From the NCBI RefSeq assembly GCF_947492815.1, contig NZ_CANLOB010000011.1, forward strand, positions 62,001 to 126,000: DNA of 64,000 bases, in the 5' to 3' direction. The position numbers and the translations under genes are program-made. Source of the DNA: an uncultured Dokdonia sp. (lineage in GTDB: Bacteria; Bacteroidota; Bacteroidia; Flavobacteriales; Flavobacteriaceae). The notes under the pieces were generated by a model that saw nothing but the letters and a program-made list of their open reading frames with translations, was not told where the DNA came from and made no database searches. Each line of letters starts with the position of its first letter. Within the stretch, counting starts at the first letter, position 1. Positions 15,587 through 25,740 of the stretch are shown here, piece by piece.

Positions 15587-16606
15587 TCAACTATTAAGCC
15601 ATGTAAACATAGCATTTATTTTTTGTTCATTTTCTTTAAGCCATACAACAGAATTTTCATTTTTACTTTGTTGGATATAATGACAAAAAGTTTCCATATG
15701 CTCACTTTTAGCTAATTTATAGAAGAACGGAATATAAAAACCTTTCCATAAATCATCCTCTTCTTTGGTCGTTTCTCCTAAAATTGTGAAGAACGATGTG
15801 GTATTTTCTGTAAATAATTCATCTTCAGATTTATTTTTGTTTTTAGCTATATTTTTAGAAGCTTCTACCATCGAAAGTAATAACTCAGCAGATTCAAATT
15901 CGACATTCGAGTTTAACGAGGTCCCTATATGCTTTCCTTCTTTAGTAGCGTCTTCAGGAGTACCCTTACTAAAATTAGCATATACCATATCTAACGCTTC
16001 TACCGATTTTTTTGTATGTGGTTGTGCTAATAAAAAATAATAAGAAGCTAATAAGGTGGGTATTTTCTCTTTTTGTTGATTATTAATATGTGCTAATAAC
16101 AAATGAGGTGTCTCATATCCGGTATCTAATAATGCACTTTGCATTGCATGATGTTCTGCATTTAAATCATCGTTAATTTTAAAATAATTAATGGCAAGAT
16201 TATAGTGCAAATCATTGTTTTCAGGAAACCGCTCAATACCTTCTTTAAACAAATCTATAGAAGCATCTGTCTCTCCAATAATATCTAAACTTGATCCTTT
16301 GGTTAGATAAGACGAAAGTACATATTTTGGATTGTTGTTATTTTGAATCACCTGTTCGCTATATAAAATAGCATGATCATAATCGCCCAATTTAAAATAA
16401 CATAATGCAATTTGATCATTTGCAAGTGTTGACGTTGGATCTACTTTAAGTACATTTTTATAAGCAGCTATAGCCGTTTCAAAATCTCCCTCTTGGTACG
16501 ATTCATATCCCTGTGTAATCAGAACTTCTATAGGTATTTCAAACTCCTGAGCGATACTTGAAGTAGAAAAAAGTATGATAAAGAATATAGGGATGTATAT
16601 TTTCAT
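15587..16606 (-). CDS. Secreted TPR-repeat protein
   Basis: 339 aa. Signal peptide MKIYIPIFFIILFSTSSIAQ is followed by about four TPR units between 25 and 185 (GYESYQEGDFETAIAAYKNVL, ALCYFKLGDYDHAILYSEQVI, LTKGSSLDIIGETDASIDLFKEGI, YNLAINYFKINDDLNAEHH). The C-terminal half is helical without a known motif. Probably a periplasmic scaffold protein. It starts 17 bp after the NamZ-like gene ends, so the two are likely co-transcribed. Confidence 0.7.
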   Translation of the reverse strand: MKIYIPIFFIILFSTSSIAQEFEIPIEVLITQGYESYQEGDFETAIAAYKNVLKVDPTSTLANDQIALCYFKLGDYDHAILYSEQVIQNNNNPKYVLSSYLTKGSSLDIIGETDASIDLFKEGIERFPENNDLHYNLAINYFKINDDLNAEHHAMQSALLDTGYETPHLLLAHINNQQKEKIPTLLASYYFLLAQPHTKKSVEALDMVYANFSKGTPEDATKEGKHIGTSLNSNVEFESAELLLSMVEASKNIAKNKNKSEDELFTENTTSFFTILGETTKEEDDLWKGFYIPFFYKLAKSEHMETFCHYIQQSKNENSVVWLKENEQKINAMFTWLNS

Positions 16607-16623
16607 AGTTTTTGTTTCTAGTA

Positions 16624-17964
16624 TTATTGATAAATGAGATATTTTTTTCGAGTTTCTTTAAAACGATCTAAATCTGCATACCATCCTTTTTTAATTTCTT
16701 TAAATGTATATCCACGTATAATTTGAGCTTGTAATTTTTCAGAACCAGCATGCAAGGTAAAACTCTTTGTTTTAAAGAAGTTTTCTTTATCACTATGCGC
16801 TGTATATGCTTCGACGAGCCATTCTAAATTGACACGAGCGAGATATTCTTGGTCACGTAAATCCATTCCGTGGCATAGATTTCCTTTTTCTTTGGGGTTT
16901 TTAGCACCAAAATTAGATTGTGGAGTATACGTAAACGGAAAGTACTCGGAAGGAAACTTAGGAGAACCAAAGATTTGAAATTGCATTTCTGTACCGCGAC
17001 CTGCATTAATTGTTGTTCCTTCAAAAAAGCCGAGACTTGGATAAAGGTTAATACTCTGATCATTTGGTAAATTAGGCGAAGGACGCGTTGGTAAAGAATA
17101 CGGTGTTTGATAATCCCAATTTTGTAAAGGAATGATCGTTATATCGCACTGTATACCATCTTTGAGCCAGCGCTCTCCATTCACCATTTTGGCATACTCT
17201 CCAATGGTCATTCCGTATACTAATGGAATAGGATGCATTCCTAAAAAACTACTATGCGCAGGTTCTAGTGTAGGCCCATCTATGTAATGTGCATTTGGAT
17301 TAGGTCTGTCTAAAATTATGACAGGAATTCCTTTTTCAGCTGCAGCCTCCATTACATATGTAAGTGTAGAAATATAGGTGTAAAAACGAACTCCTACATC
17401 CTGAATGTCAAATAACATTACATCAATCCCTTCCAATTGTTCTTGCGTAGGTTTTTTATTTTTTCCGTGCAGTGAAATAATAGGTAACCCTGTATTAGCA
17501 TCTTTTCCATCTTTTACATTTTCACCAGCATCTGCGGTTCCTCTAAATCCGTGTTCTGGAGAGTACACACGCTTAATGGTGATACCATGTTGTAATAAAG
17601 AATCTACTAGATGCGTACTTTGTTCTTTATTGTGATTTGGTGTTTTAAAGATGAGACCGCTTTGATTGGTCACGACTCCTACTTTTTTATTTTGTAGTAA
17701 TGGGAGATATTCCTTCGTTCTATTGGCACCAACAATTATAGGCTGCTCTTGAGAGATAGTCTCGTTTGTTTTTTCTATTTCGTTTGTTGTATGTAGTGTG
17801 GCTGAGTCCGCTTTCGCGAAAGCGTAATTAGCATCTTTAGAAATAGAAGAAGCGTCATTATGATTCGTATTTCGTGTTTCTGACGTTGTATTTTGCGTAT
17901 TTCCACAAGAAAATAACATAAAGAGCGTTAAAAAAAAGGTATTTTTGAGCAAAAGAATCTGCAT
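16624..17964 (-). CDS. NamZ-like (DUF1343) exo-beta-N-acetylmuramidase lipoprotein
   Basis: 446 aa from the ATG at 17964 (MQILLLKNTFFLTLFMLFSC, a lipoprotein signal). The longer reading from 18171 runs antisense through the permease gene and is rejected. Family landmarks: GVVTNQSGLI, RVYSPEHGFRGTADAGENV, DVMLFDIQDVGVRFYTY, ILDRPNPNAHYIDGP and FFEGTTINAGRGTEMQFQIFGSP. Members release terminal N-acetylmuramic acid from peptidoglycan fragments. An acidic linker after the Cys contains the peptide NYAFAKAD, encoded by a CGCTTTCGCGAAAGCG palindrome at 17809-17824. Confidence 0.85.
   Translation of the reverse strand: MQILLLKNTFFLTLFMLFSCGNTQNTTSETRNTNHNDASSISKDANYAFAKADSATLHTTNEIEKTNETISQEQPIIVGANRTKEYLPLLQNKKVGVVTNQSGLIFKTPNHNKEQSTHLVDSLLQHGITIKRVYSPEHGFRGTADAGENVKDGKDANTGLPIISLHGKNKKPTQEQLEGIDVMLFDIQDVGVRFYTYISTLTYVMEAAAEKGIPVIILDRPNPNAHYIDGPTLEPAHSSFLGMHPIPLVYGMTIGEYAKMVNGERWLKDGIQCDITIIPLQNWDYQTPYSLPTRPSPNLPNDQSINLYPSLGFFEGTTINAGRGTEMQFQIFGSPKFPSEYFPFTYTPQSNFGAKNPKEKGNLCHGMDLRDQEYLARVNLEWLVEAYTAHSDKENFFKTKSFTLHAGSEKLQAQIIRGYTFKEIKKGWYADLDRFKETRKKYLIYQ
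17809..17824. repeat. CGCTTTCGCGAAAGCG palindrome inside the NamZ-like gene
   Basis: A perfect 16-bp copy read in the frame that encodes YAFAKA, in the variable linker just after the lipoprotein signal. Confidence 0.75.
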
Positions 17965-17965
17965 T

Positions 17966-19201
17966 TTGAATCTGGAGTATTTTATAGCAAAACGATTAAA
18001 TGGGGCAACATCGTATAAAAGTAGTGCTTCTACTACGATTATAAAAATTGCCATCATTGCAATTGTGATCGGAATGATCACGATGCTTATTGCGATTGCT
18101 ACCGGATTAGGATTACAAAAAAAGATCCGAGATAAGGTATCTGCTTTTAATGGAGATATTTTGGTGTCCAATTTTGATGGTAATAATAGTCAAGAAACGG
18201 TAAATCCTGTATCTATACAACAAGATTTTTATCCAAATTTTAATGCGGTACCAGAAGTCACACATATACAAGTGGTGGCAACACGCGCAGGAATTATACG
18301 TACTGCTACCGATTTTGAAGGCGTACTTGTAAAAGGATTAGGCGGTGATTATGATTGGAGTCGTATTGATGATTATCTGATAGAAGGACGCTTTCCAGTA
18401 TTTACGGAAGAGAAACTCAATACCGAAATGCTCATTAGTAAATATCTTGCTAATAGGCTTGGTTTTAAACTGGGTGATAAAGTGATTATTTATTTTGTAG
18501 ATAATAACTCAGAAAGACCTAAACCCTTGCGATTGGATATTGTAGGGATTTATGAAAGCGCTTATCAAGAGTTTGATAAAGTATATCTCATGACTGATAT
18601 ACGACATATTCAACGTATTAATAAATGGAAAGGAGATGAGGTAGGAGCTTTTGAGGTTTTTGTGGATGATTTTGATGATGTGCAGGATATCAATAATGAA
18701 GTATATCGCAATACAGGATCTTTTTTACGCTCTATGACTGTGATAGAACGTAACCGAAACATCTTTGAGTGGGTAAAGTTATTTGATTTTAATATTGCGC
18801 TTATCATTTCTATTATGATCATTGTAGCAGGTATTAATATGATTGTAGCGCTACTAGTATTAATTCTAGAACGCACGCGTATGGTAGGGATTTTAAAAGC
18901 TTTAGGGAGTTCTGATTATAGCGTACGCAAAGTATTCATTTATAATGCAATGTACTTGATAGGAATGGGACTCTTTTGGGGGAATCTTATTGGTCTTGGT
19001 CTCATTTATGCACAGAAATATTTTGGGATTATACAACTAGATCCAGAGACGTATTATGTACGCGTTGCTCCTGTGTATATTAATTTTGGACATATCCTTT
19101 TATTGAATTTGAGCGTGTTTGTATTATGTCTTTTAATGCTCTTGATACCTTCAATTATCATTACAAAAATTAGTCCGGTGAAGTCTATTCGATTTGAGTA
19201 G
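17966..19201 (+). CDS. FtsX/LolE-like ABC transporter permease
   Basis: 411 aa from a TTG at 17966 (LNLEYFIAKRL, the usual start of flavobacterial members). An upstream in-frame TTG at 17945 is possible. One N-terminal helix (about 27-52), a large periplasmic MacB-like domain and three C-terminal helices (about 270-400) with LILERTRMVGILKALGSSDYSVRKVF, the conserved FtsX coupling loop. It probably moves lipoproteins from the inner membrane or anchors an envelope complex with a separate ATPase. Its start abuts that of the divergent NamZ-like gene. Confidence 0.82.
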   Translation: MNLEYFIAKRLNGATSYKSSASTTIIKIAIIAIVIGMITMLIAIATGLGLQKKIRDKVSAFNGDILVSNFDGNNSQETVNPVSIQQDFYPNFNAVPEVTHIQVVATRAGIIRTATDFEGVLVKGLGGDYDWSRIDDYLIEGRFPVFTEEKLNTEMLISKYLANRLGFKLGDKVIIYFVDNNSERPKPLRLDIVGIYESAYQEFDKVYLMTDIRHIQRINKWKGDEVGAFEVFVDDFDDVQDINNEVYRNTGSFLRSMTVIERNRNIFEWVKLFDFNIALIISIMIIVAGINMIVALLVLILERTRMVGILKALGSSDYSVRKVFIYNAMYLIGMGLFWGNLIGLGLIYAQKYFGIIQLDPETYYVRVAPVYINFGHILLLNLSVFVLCLLMLLIPSIIITKISPVKSIRFE

Positions 19202-19442
19202 GGACTTTGATGTTTATGCTTCGTTTCTGTCTACCAGTATGCAGATTTGCGAAATATTATCCTGAACTTGTTGAAGTAAGAAGTAGAAAAATAGTTGATT
19301 AAAGATAATTTATACATCAGCAGTACACATCCCTTACTCCCTTATTTTCTAGAGAGGAAATTGTTATATTTTTTGTGTTTCCCGTATGAATATTCCTTCC
19401 TTGAATGGCGTTGCGGCGAGTTTGTTTAAATAATGAGGACTT

Positions 19443-20015
19443 TTAAAATGAATATCCAAAATAGTCAATGTCTCTAGCACATTTTTCAGCGACTAATGCT
19501 TTGCTTTTTTCTGTGTAGTAATCGCTATATTTTTTTGCCTTTGTGTTATTCACTCTTGGAATCTCTTGTATATGAATATCAAGTTGTTTTGCTATTTTTT
19601 GAACTTCGTTTTCATAATGTTCGTATCTATAAATAGTAATATCTTGAATAGTATGTATGGCATTTTCAAAATAATCTAATTGGTTAAAGAGAAAGGAATC
19701 ATTACCATCGTCTTGTGCAATACTTATCATATATTCTTCAAACCGTAAACGTTCTGTTGCGATATCTTGCACATCAAATTTATGCACTAATGAATACCAA
19801 GAAAGGATTCTATCCCAGGGATTACGCACCATGCTGAATATAAAATAGTCTGGATACTTTTGGAGTAATTTGCCTTCCATGGTAGATGCATTACCGTGTT
19901 GTGCAATAATGTCTACTTGGTTGGGTAGTGCCTTTTTTAAAAGCGAAATCATACTAGAACCACCTGTTCTGTGTATATGAATAAAAATGGTTTTTTTCTT
20001 TTTTATAATAATCAT
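19443..20015 (-). CDS. Sulfotransferase-family protein
   Basis: 190 aa. The 5'-phosphosulfate-binding loop is KTIFIHIHRTGGSSM (residues 7-21) and the 3'-phosphate-binding region is FSMVRNPWDRILSWYSLV (about 59-76), both characteristic of Sulfotransfer_2-type proteins. It would transfer sulfate from PAPS to a carbohydrate or other hydroxyl. Short for the family, but both cofactor motifs are intact. It stands alone, without PAPS-synthesis genes nearby. The acceptor is unknown. Confidence 0.75.
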   Translation of the reverse strand: MIIIKKKKTIFIHIHRTGGSSMISLLKKALPNQVDIIAQHGNASTMEGKLLQKYPDYFIFSMVRNPWDRILSWYSLVHKFDVQDIATERLRFEEYMISIAQDDGNDSFLFNQLDYFENAIHTIQDITIYRYEHYENEVQKIAKQLDIHIQEIPRVNNTKAKKYSDYYTEKSKALVAEKCARDIDYFGYSF

Positions 20016-20281
20016 GGTATGATGAATCCTTGTTTTACCTCAAAGAAACTCCTTCTCTTAGAAGAAGTAGCATACAAAGAGAAATGATAAAATCAACAGT
20101 CGATACAAGTTTATATACGTAAAGATATAGATTGTTGCTTAATCATAATGTGTTGTTTTTTTGATGAATAGGGTAACAAAATATAAAATGTAACTCTTAG
20201 AGATAAGATAAACTACGTAGTGAAGGCGATATCCGAAAAGCCTATTAATAATAGAGTAGGAAAGATTTAAACCATATAATT

Positions 20282-20476
20282 ATGTTAAGAAACATTTCAG
20301 ATTTAGGAATAGTACTAAGTGCTAAAGAGCAAAAGTCAATTCAAGGGGGTTATGTTGTCTATGAAGATGATGAAATTATGATTGAGGTTAGTGGTAACTG
20401 GGGACGACCAGGAGAGGGTGTAACTTGTTACTGCGACGGAATGGAAATTGATTGTAGTATGGCACATACTTGTTAA
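20282..20476 (+). CDS. Double-glycine leader peptide, Cys-containing core
   Basis: 64 aa. The N-terminal MLRNISDLGIVLSAKEQKSIQGG is a classical double-glycine leader (LSxxEQxxIxGG type), recognised by peptidase-containing ABC exporters. The predicted core after Gly23 is 41 aa, acidic, with four Cys (CYCDGMEIDCSMAHTC at 49-64) and a Gly/Pro-rich turn. It is likely a secreted bacteriocin-like or signalling peptide, perhaps with disulfides. No exporter or modification enzyme lies adjacent. It is followed by a very strong terminator, which implies a short abundant transcript. Confidence 0.75.
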   Translation: MLRNISDLGIVLSAKEQKSIQGGYVVYEDDEIMIEVSGNWGRPGEGVTCYCDGMEIDCSMAHTC

Positions 20477-20484
20477 ATCTATTT

Positions 20485-20520
20485 ACAATAGCAAAAAAGT
20501 ATATCCTTTTTTGCTATTGT
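20485..20520 (+). terminator. Strong intrinsic terminator after the GG-leader peptide
   Basis: Perfect 14-bp arms ACAATAGCAAAAAA (20485-20498) and TTTTTTGCTATTGT (20507-20520), an 8-base loop and then T6. The strongest hairpin of this kind in the window. Confidence 0.85.
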
Positions 20521-20590
20521 TTTTTTGATACTGTACTCACTTTCATAAAAACAGAATAACCCCTATATTGTACCGCAAAAATTAGGAGCT

Positions 20591-20986
20591 TTGAGTACAG
20601 AAAAAAAACAGATCATTTCCGATATGATTGCATTAGCAAAAGCAGATAATGTTTTGCATGAACGAGAATACGATTTTATCCTTGCCGTTGCAGAACGTTT
20701 AGGTCTTTCTAAAGGAGAGGTAGATGAAATACATGCCAATCCTTTAAAAGTGAATGTACTTACGACCGAGTTACAGCGTATTACACAGTTTCATAGACTG
20801 CTCTTACTCATGAATGTAGACCAAGAAACTCATTTTGCTGAGATGGATGCGTTACGTAATTATGGTTTAAAACTAGGAATTCGTCCAGAAGCTATAGAGC
20901 AAGTTTTAAACGAAATGGAAGATCATGAAAACAATATGATTCCTTCAGATCGTTTGGTTCAAATTTTTAAACGTTTCTATAACTAG
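20591..20986 (+). CDS. TerB-like helical protein
   Basis: 131 aa from a TTG start with an AGGAG motif 3 bp upstream, an unusually good ribosome site for this genome. The pattern DMIALAKADNVLHEREYDFILAVAERLGLS...EID and the repeated all-helical layout match the TerB/co-chaperone DjlA-N-like metal-binding fold. No tellurite genes are nearby. The function is probably a small cytoplasmic helper protein. It converges on the M14 gene with a 1-bp gap. Confidence 0.65.
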   Translation: MSTEKKQIISDMIALAKADNVLHEREYDFILAVAERLGLSKGEVDEIHANPLKVNVLTTELQRITQFHRLLLLMNVDQETHFAEMDALRNYGLKLGIRPEAIEQVLNEMEDHENNMIPSDRLVQIFKRFYN

Positions 20987-20987
20987 T

Positions 20988-23900
20988 CTAGTTAATCAAT
21001 AGCTTTTTTATCATCACATTTTGAGCATTTGTGATATGCACAAAATACATGCCTTTTGGTAAGGTAACTAGTTGTATCGTATGTGTGTTTTTTAATGTGT
21101 CAAGTTTTTGATACTGAAGTTGCTTCCCTTGTAGGTCTGTAATTGATACTGATAATAGCTCCTCTTTTCCATAGGATGTCAATTGTATTTGGTTTTTTGT
21201 AGGATTTGGATATAGTATAAAAGAATCACTACTGTTTGTTGCTTCAGGTTTCTGTATTTCTTTTTCTTTAAAAACAAGTTGAAATCTGTCTGTAGAAACC
21301 TCTTTATTTGACCAAAAAGTATATGCTTCTTTTTTCAGATTTATAATAGAACCTTCTTTATAATCTACTAAAAATATAGCTGTCTGCTCTAAATCAATCC
21401 CTTCATATTTGTCTAAAGTGAGTGTGTATTCTTGTTCTTGATGTAATTCTGTAGAAAATCCTAAATCAATTTCTATACTTGTATCAAAAGACTCACGAGC
21501 TTGTATGGCCAGTTGCTCTTTATTTTTAGTTATAGAAAACAAAGAAATACTAGTCTGTAAACGTTTGCTATCATATCCTTGATCTATTTCAGGAGTTGTC
21601 TCAGGCATAAATGTAATACCTGTTGTACTATGTGATTTTCTACCTTTTGAAGAAAGCCCTAACCACAGTTTATTATCTGTGATTGTTTGACGTGGTCTTG
21701 CATTACCAGAAAGTACTCGCATGGCATTATTGAAAATGATATCAGAACCGACTTGTGACTGCTCTGCAAATACAATAAACCCTTGACCTGATGCCATAAA
21801 CTGTCCCGGTGCTGTTCCTCCATTTACGGCAGGGATACCCATGCCAATAGTACGTATGGAAACATCATCCATGTCATAATTACGATTGCCTGGTCCAGGA
21901 AGAGCTGTACTTGGATCTGTGAGATGGCCCCAATAATATACTGCGGTAAGCGCATCATTTTGAATAATAAGTGCATCTGTATCAATAGCAGAAGCGTAGG
22001 GATTTCCTAATAAATTAAAATTATTTTCTGTGGCTGGACCATTATAATGTATAGGTGCAGTAATGACTCCATTATTTAAAGTTCCTAATGTATACTCATG
22101 GATATAGATAGCAGGGTTATTAGCATTATTTGGTTGCGGAAATAAAATATAACCTTCACTAGGTTGAAGATTGGTAATAGCATTTTCTAAATAATCGCCA
22201 TTATCATCTATAAAATTGATAGCATTAGGAATACCTTGGAAAGGAATGAAATTTTCAGGAATGATCCCAAATACACGATCTGCATTTCCATAGGCACTCT
22301 GCCGTGTTTCTGCAGTCATAGGACTGGAGAGTAGTATAAAATCTCTAGGAGCTAAACTAGGCGTACGTTTAAAGATACGTATTGTACCATTATTTATGGT
22401 AGTTGCATCATCTTGAATCTGAATAATACTTCCAGCATTTTGAGAAACAATAGTTCCATTGACAATGATGTCATTATCAATGTGAATGTATTTATTTGTT
22501 TTAATAAAAACAGAAGCTCCTGAGTTTATAATAAGATTACATGCTGTGATGTTCCCACGGTCTGTTGAATAAAAACCATCTATAATGGCGGTAGTATTTA
22601 AATCAGGCACCCCATTACTCCATACTCCATTAGTAAAGGTAGTGGTCATAGGACAAGTTGTAGGGACTGTAATCTTGAGGTTATCTATAGCAATATCACT
22701 TCTAAAATTATTTCCTGTTACTCCAACGATTCGTATTCGTATTACTTGACCTGTATAGGAAGAAAGATCAATAGTTTGGGTAATCCAAGGGGCATCGCTA
22801 GCTGCTTGATTTGGGTCTTGTCCTGATTGAGACCAAATGGGAGTCCATTGTATTCCAGTATCTGTACTTACTTCTACCGTTAATGAACCTGTCATATTAC
22901 CAAACATATGGTAGTCAAAATGGAATGTAGGCATTACCTGAGTAGAGAGATCAATGCAAGAACTTGTTATTATAGCCGTAGCATTAAATCCAATAGCATT
23001 TGGATCAGGAATTTGTAAAACTGCAGGATCTGAAGCTTCTAAATATAAATAAGTGCCTCCATCTGGGGCTATGGCATCATTCCCTTGGTTAGGTCCAGTC
23101 ATAGGACTGTTTGTCTCGCCTACATTTGCTGTCCAATTCCCATCATCATTCCCATTTTGAGTCCAAAACCCGATACCATCTTCAAAAGTTTCTTCATAAG
23201 GAAATGAAGAAATAAGATGCCTATCACACGTTTGATTCATTCCAATAATCTTAAAATTGTCAAAAGTAAACCCTTCAAAATTTGTGTCATATCCATCAGA
23301 AAGATTGGTGCTATCTGTATCAAACTTAAAGCGAAATAAAACATTAGAGGCCCCAATAATTCCCTGATTTGTATCGGGATTTATAACAAACTCTTCCATA
23401 ATCCATTTATCAGCACCTGCTACGATTAAATCTCCATCATAGATAAAATCACTATTGTTAAATTGATGCTGTTCATCAGAAATGGATTTTAACCAATGTT
23501 CATTTGTTAGAGGATTCGCAGGTACTTTGGTATATTTTCCACAGAGACCTATCCACTCATTTCCTCCATCTATACTTGCTTCTAGTTGTACAAAATCAAA
23601 ATTACGTTCAAGGTCCCATAAGGCATTAAAGTGTATGACAGCTGTAGTACCTAAAGATAAATCAATAGGAGTTGTAAGTGTTGCATAACTTAATTGATTA
23701 TTTCCATAAGGCGGAGAAGGTGTGGTCGTAATAGCATTGGTACTTCCAAGATATCCATTAGAAGTTTGTGACCAAGTACCACTAAGCGACCAATTTGTAA
23801 TATCATCTGCATCAAGTAATACTGTGGGTTGATAGTATTTAGTGATTGTCGTTTCATAAATGGTATATAGGTCATTGCTAACGCGTACCTGAAATTCAAT

Positions 23901-25664
23901 AGCATCACCCGCTTGAATAGAAGGCGCTAGTGTTATAGATGGTTGTATCGTACGTTGTTCCAATATTCCCATTCCTTGTAGAGTAATGGTAGGAGTAATG
24001 GCTGAGATATTAGTAGATACAGGTGTCATCTCTATGATAATATCACTAGAAGTTTGCCCTAAATACTCTATAGCAAAATCCATAGTTGCTGTTGTTGTTT
24101 CAATTTGAATGGGTGTTAGATCATGAAAACGAGCATATTTTCCAGCAAAGAAAGAAGTCAATAAATTCATGCGAACGGCGCGTTGTGCAATTGGAACAAA
24201 ATCGGTTGGGGCTGGCCAGAATTCATCTCCATTTTCAGGAGAAAATGCAATGATATTTTTGCCAGAACCTGCATTGGTATAGATGACTCCATTTGTAGCA
24301 GTGTAGGTTACTGGATCACCGCCTAACATCCAATCATTGGTGTCTCCATTTGCTTGAGTTAATATAGTAGGTGCAGATCCATGTATATATCGATTAAAAC
24401 GGGTGATGTCATGTAGTAGTTTTTGATACTCATCTTCACGACCAGAAGGAGTCGCATTTGGATCACCATTATAAGAAGAGGTGATAATTGCATTGAGCCC
24501 TGAATGATGATTGATAGCGTATTTAAAATCTCTTGATTGAATAAAATCTTTTATGATTTGAGTTTCAGGTTCTGAAGCAGGACCAGTACCTCTATATGTA
24601 TCTTGTGTAACATCATTCGTAGAACCTGCATTATCAAATCCCCAGAAATAATCGAAATTTCTATTTAAATCAACTCCTCTACGGTTGTTATTAAAATTTG
24701 TTGTGCCTAGATCATTCACACCAGGACTTAAATTTTTACGTTGATCACCAGCTCCATTTGGAGCAATGATCTCATTCCATTTTAAGCCATCAGGATTCAT
24801 TACAGGTAGAAAATACATTTCTTGATGTTCAATAAGATGTTGTATCGCAGGTTCAGATTCATAATTTTCTAAAAGCCACCACATATAATATATAATGTTC
24901 ATTAAACTATTAGGTTCTCTCGCATGTGTCATCCCAGTGATAAGAGATTCAGGTTCGTTAAGCTCGTCTGTATTTGGATTGTCAGAGATACGCACATACC
25001 AAATAGTTTGTGGATCAAATTCATCATCAGTAGTACCCGTCGTATTTCCCCAAGTTTGTTGTCCAGAAGGAGAAGCATCCATACGAATAGAAATAAGATT
25101 AGGATATAAGGATTGCATTCTATCCAATTCTATGATCACTTCATCTAGTGTGAGGCAACTACCAAAAGGAATAGCATTAGGATCATTAAATCCACCTAAT
25201 CTAAAGTTTTGAGAGACCCAATCAATTTCATCACAAGCTTCCCTTTGTATAAAACTAGGTATTGTAGCATCTCCGCTACTTATAGAAGTCCTCGTATTTG
25301 TACGCTGTAGTGAAGCTTCTTTCATAGCGCGTAATTCAGCTTCAGCTTGTGGTTTCATCTCCATAGCACGATTAACAAGAAAAGAGGTTAAATCATCTAT
25401 CACTATCGTGTAGGATATGCCTATTTGTTCTAATTGAGTGATTTCGTTTGCACTTAAATCAAGCTCCAGATCTGTTCCTTTAAATCGAGCTCCGCAATGT
25501 AAATCTATACCAGATTGTTGAATGCTTTGTAACTGTCCATTAGTGGGCGCATTAATTAATATGCGTTTAGAATGTAGGTTAGATTGTGCACTTGATGGGG
25601 CGATTATCAATAGGGTAATACATACCCATACGATGCTAGATACTAGGATATCTTTTCTCATCAC
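20988..25664 (-). CDS. Large secreted M14 zinc carboxypeptidase with T9SS sorting domain
   Basis: 1558 aa. A signal peptide is followed by an M14 domain with zinc ligands in GMTHAREPNS (HxxE, about 247-250) and a later NHHSG (about 384), and the catalytic Glu in SPENGDEFWP (about 478). MAM-like or jelly-roll beta domains follow (SFPYEETFEDGIGFWTQ...; about 820-1010), then a beta-helix-like block (TTFTNGVWSNGVPDLN...) shared with the proteins at 33823 and 38060. The C-terminus LYPNPTKNQIQL...GMYFVHI...IKKLLIN is a type A T9SS sorting signal. It is an extracellular, probably surface-bound, protease. The three-gene sharing of the C-terminal half is notable. Confidence 0.85.
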   Translation of the reverse strand: MMRKDILVSSIVWVCITLLIIAPSSAQSNLHSKRILINAPTNGQLQSIQQSGIDLHCGARFKGTDLELDLSANEITQLEQIGISYTIVIDDLTSFLVNRAMEMKPQAEAELRAMKEASLQRTNTRTSISSGDATIPSFIQREACDEIDWVSQNFRLGGFNDPNAIPFGSCLTLDEVIIELDRMQSLYPNLISIRMDASPSGQQTWGNTTGTTDDEFDPQTIWYVRISDNPNTDELNEPESLITGMTHAREPNSLMNIIYYMWWLLENYESEPAIQHLIEHQEMYFLPVMNPDGLKWNEIIAPNGAGDQRKNLSPGVNDLGTTNFNNNRRGVDLNRNFDYFWGFDNAGSTNDVTQDTYRGTGPASEPETQIIKDFIQSRDFKYAINHHSGLNAIITSSYNGDPNATPSGREDEYQKLLHDITRFNRYIHGSAPTILTQANGDTNDWMLGGDPVTYTATNGVIYTNAGSGKNIIAFSPENGDEFWPAPTDFVPIAQRAVRMNLLTSFFAGKYARFHDLTPIQIETTTATMDFAIEYLGQTSSDIIIEMTPVSTNISAITPTITLQGMGILEQRTIQPSITLAPSIQAGDAIEFQVRVSNDLYTIYETTITKYYQPTVLLDADDITNWSLSGTWSQTSNGYLGSTNAITTTPSPPYGNNQLSYATLTTPIDLSLGTTAVIHFNALWDLERNFDFVQLEASIDGGNEWIGLCGKYTKVPANPLTNEHWLKSISDEQHQFNNSDFIYDGDLIVAGADKWIMEEFVINPDTNQGIIGASNVLFRFKFDTDSTNLSDGYDTNFEGFTFDNFKIIGMNQTCDRHLISSFPYEETFEDGIGFWTQNGNDDGNWTANVGETNSPMTGPNQGNDAIAPDGGTYLYLEASDPAVLQIPDPNAIGFNATAIITSSCIDLSTQVMPTFHFDYHMFGNMTGSLTVEVSTDTGIQWTPIWSQSGQDPNQAASDAPWITQTIDLSSYTGQVIRIRIVGVTGNNFRSDIAIDNLKITVPTTCPMTTTFTNGVWSNGVPDLNTTAIIDGFYSTDRGNITACNLIINSGASVFIKTNKYIHIDNDIIVNGTIVSQNAGSIIQIQDDATTINNGTIRIFKRTPSLAPRDFILLSSPMTAETRQSAYGNADRVFGIIPENFIPFQGIPNAINFIDDNGDYLENAITNLQPSEGYILFPQPNNANNPAIYIHEYTLGTLNNGVITAPIHYNGPATENNFNLLGNPYASAIDTDALIIQNDALTAVYYWGHLTDPSTALPGPGNRNYDMDDVSIRTIGMGIPAVNGGTAPGQFMASGQGFIVFAEQSQVGSDIIFNNAMRVLSGNARPRQTITDNKLWLGLSSKGRKSHSTTGITFMPETTPEIDQGYDSKRLQTSISLFSITKNKEQLAIQARESFDTSIEIDLGFSTELHQEQEYTLTLDKYEGIDLEQTAIFLVDYKEGSIINLKKEAYTFWSNKEVSTDRFQLVFKEKEIQKPEATNSSDSFILYPNPTKNQIQLTSYGKEELLSVSITDLQGKQLQYQKLDTLKNTHTIQLVTLPKGMYFVHITNAQNVMIKKLLIN

Positions 25665-25740
25665 AAATGTGTTTTGGTTGGTTAATGGAATGGCTATTGG
25701 TTATGTTAAAATACGTTTTTTTAGGCAGAGTGCGCTTTAT

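Noticed and set aside
17965..18171. Long N-terminal extension of the NamZ-like gene
   Set aside because: The extension runs antisense through the start of the permease gene; the lipoprotein signal begins at the ATG at 17964.
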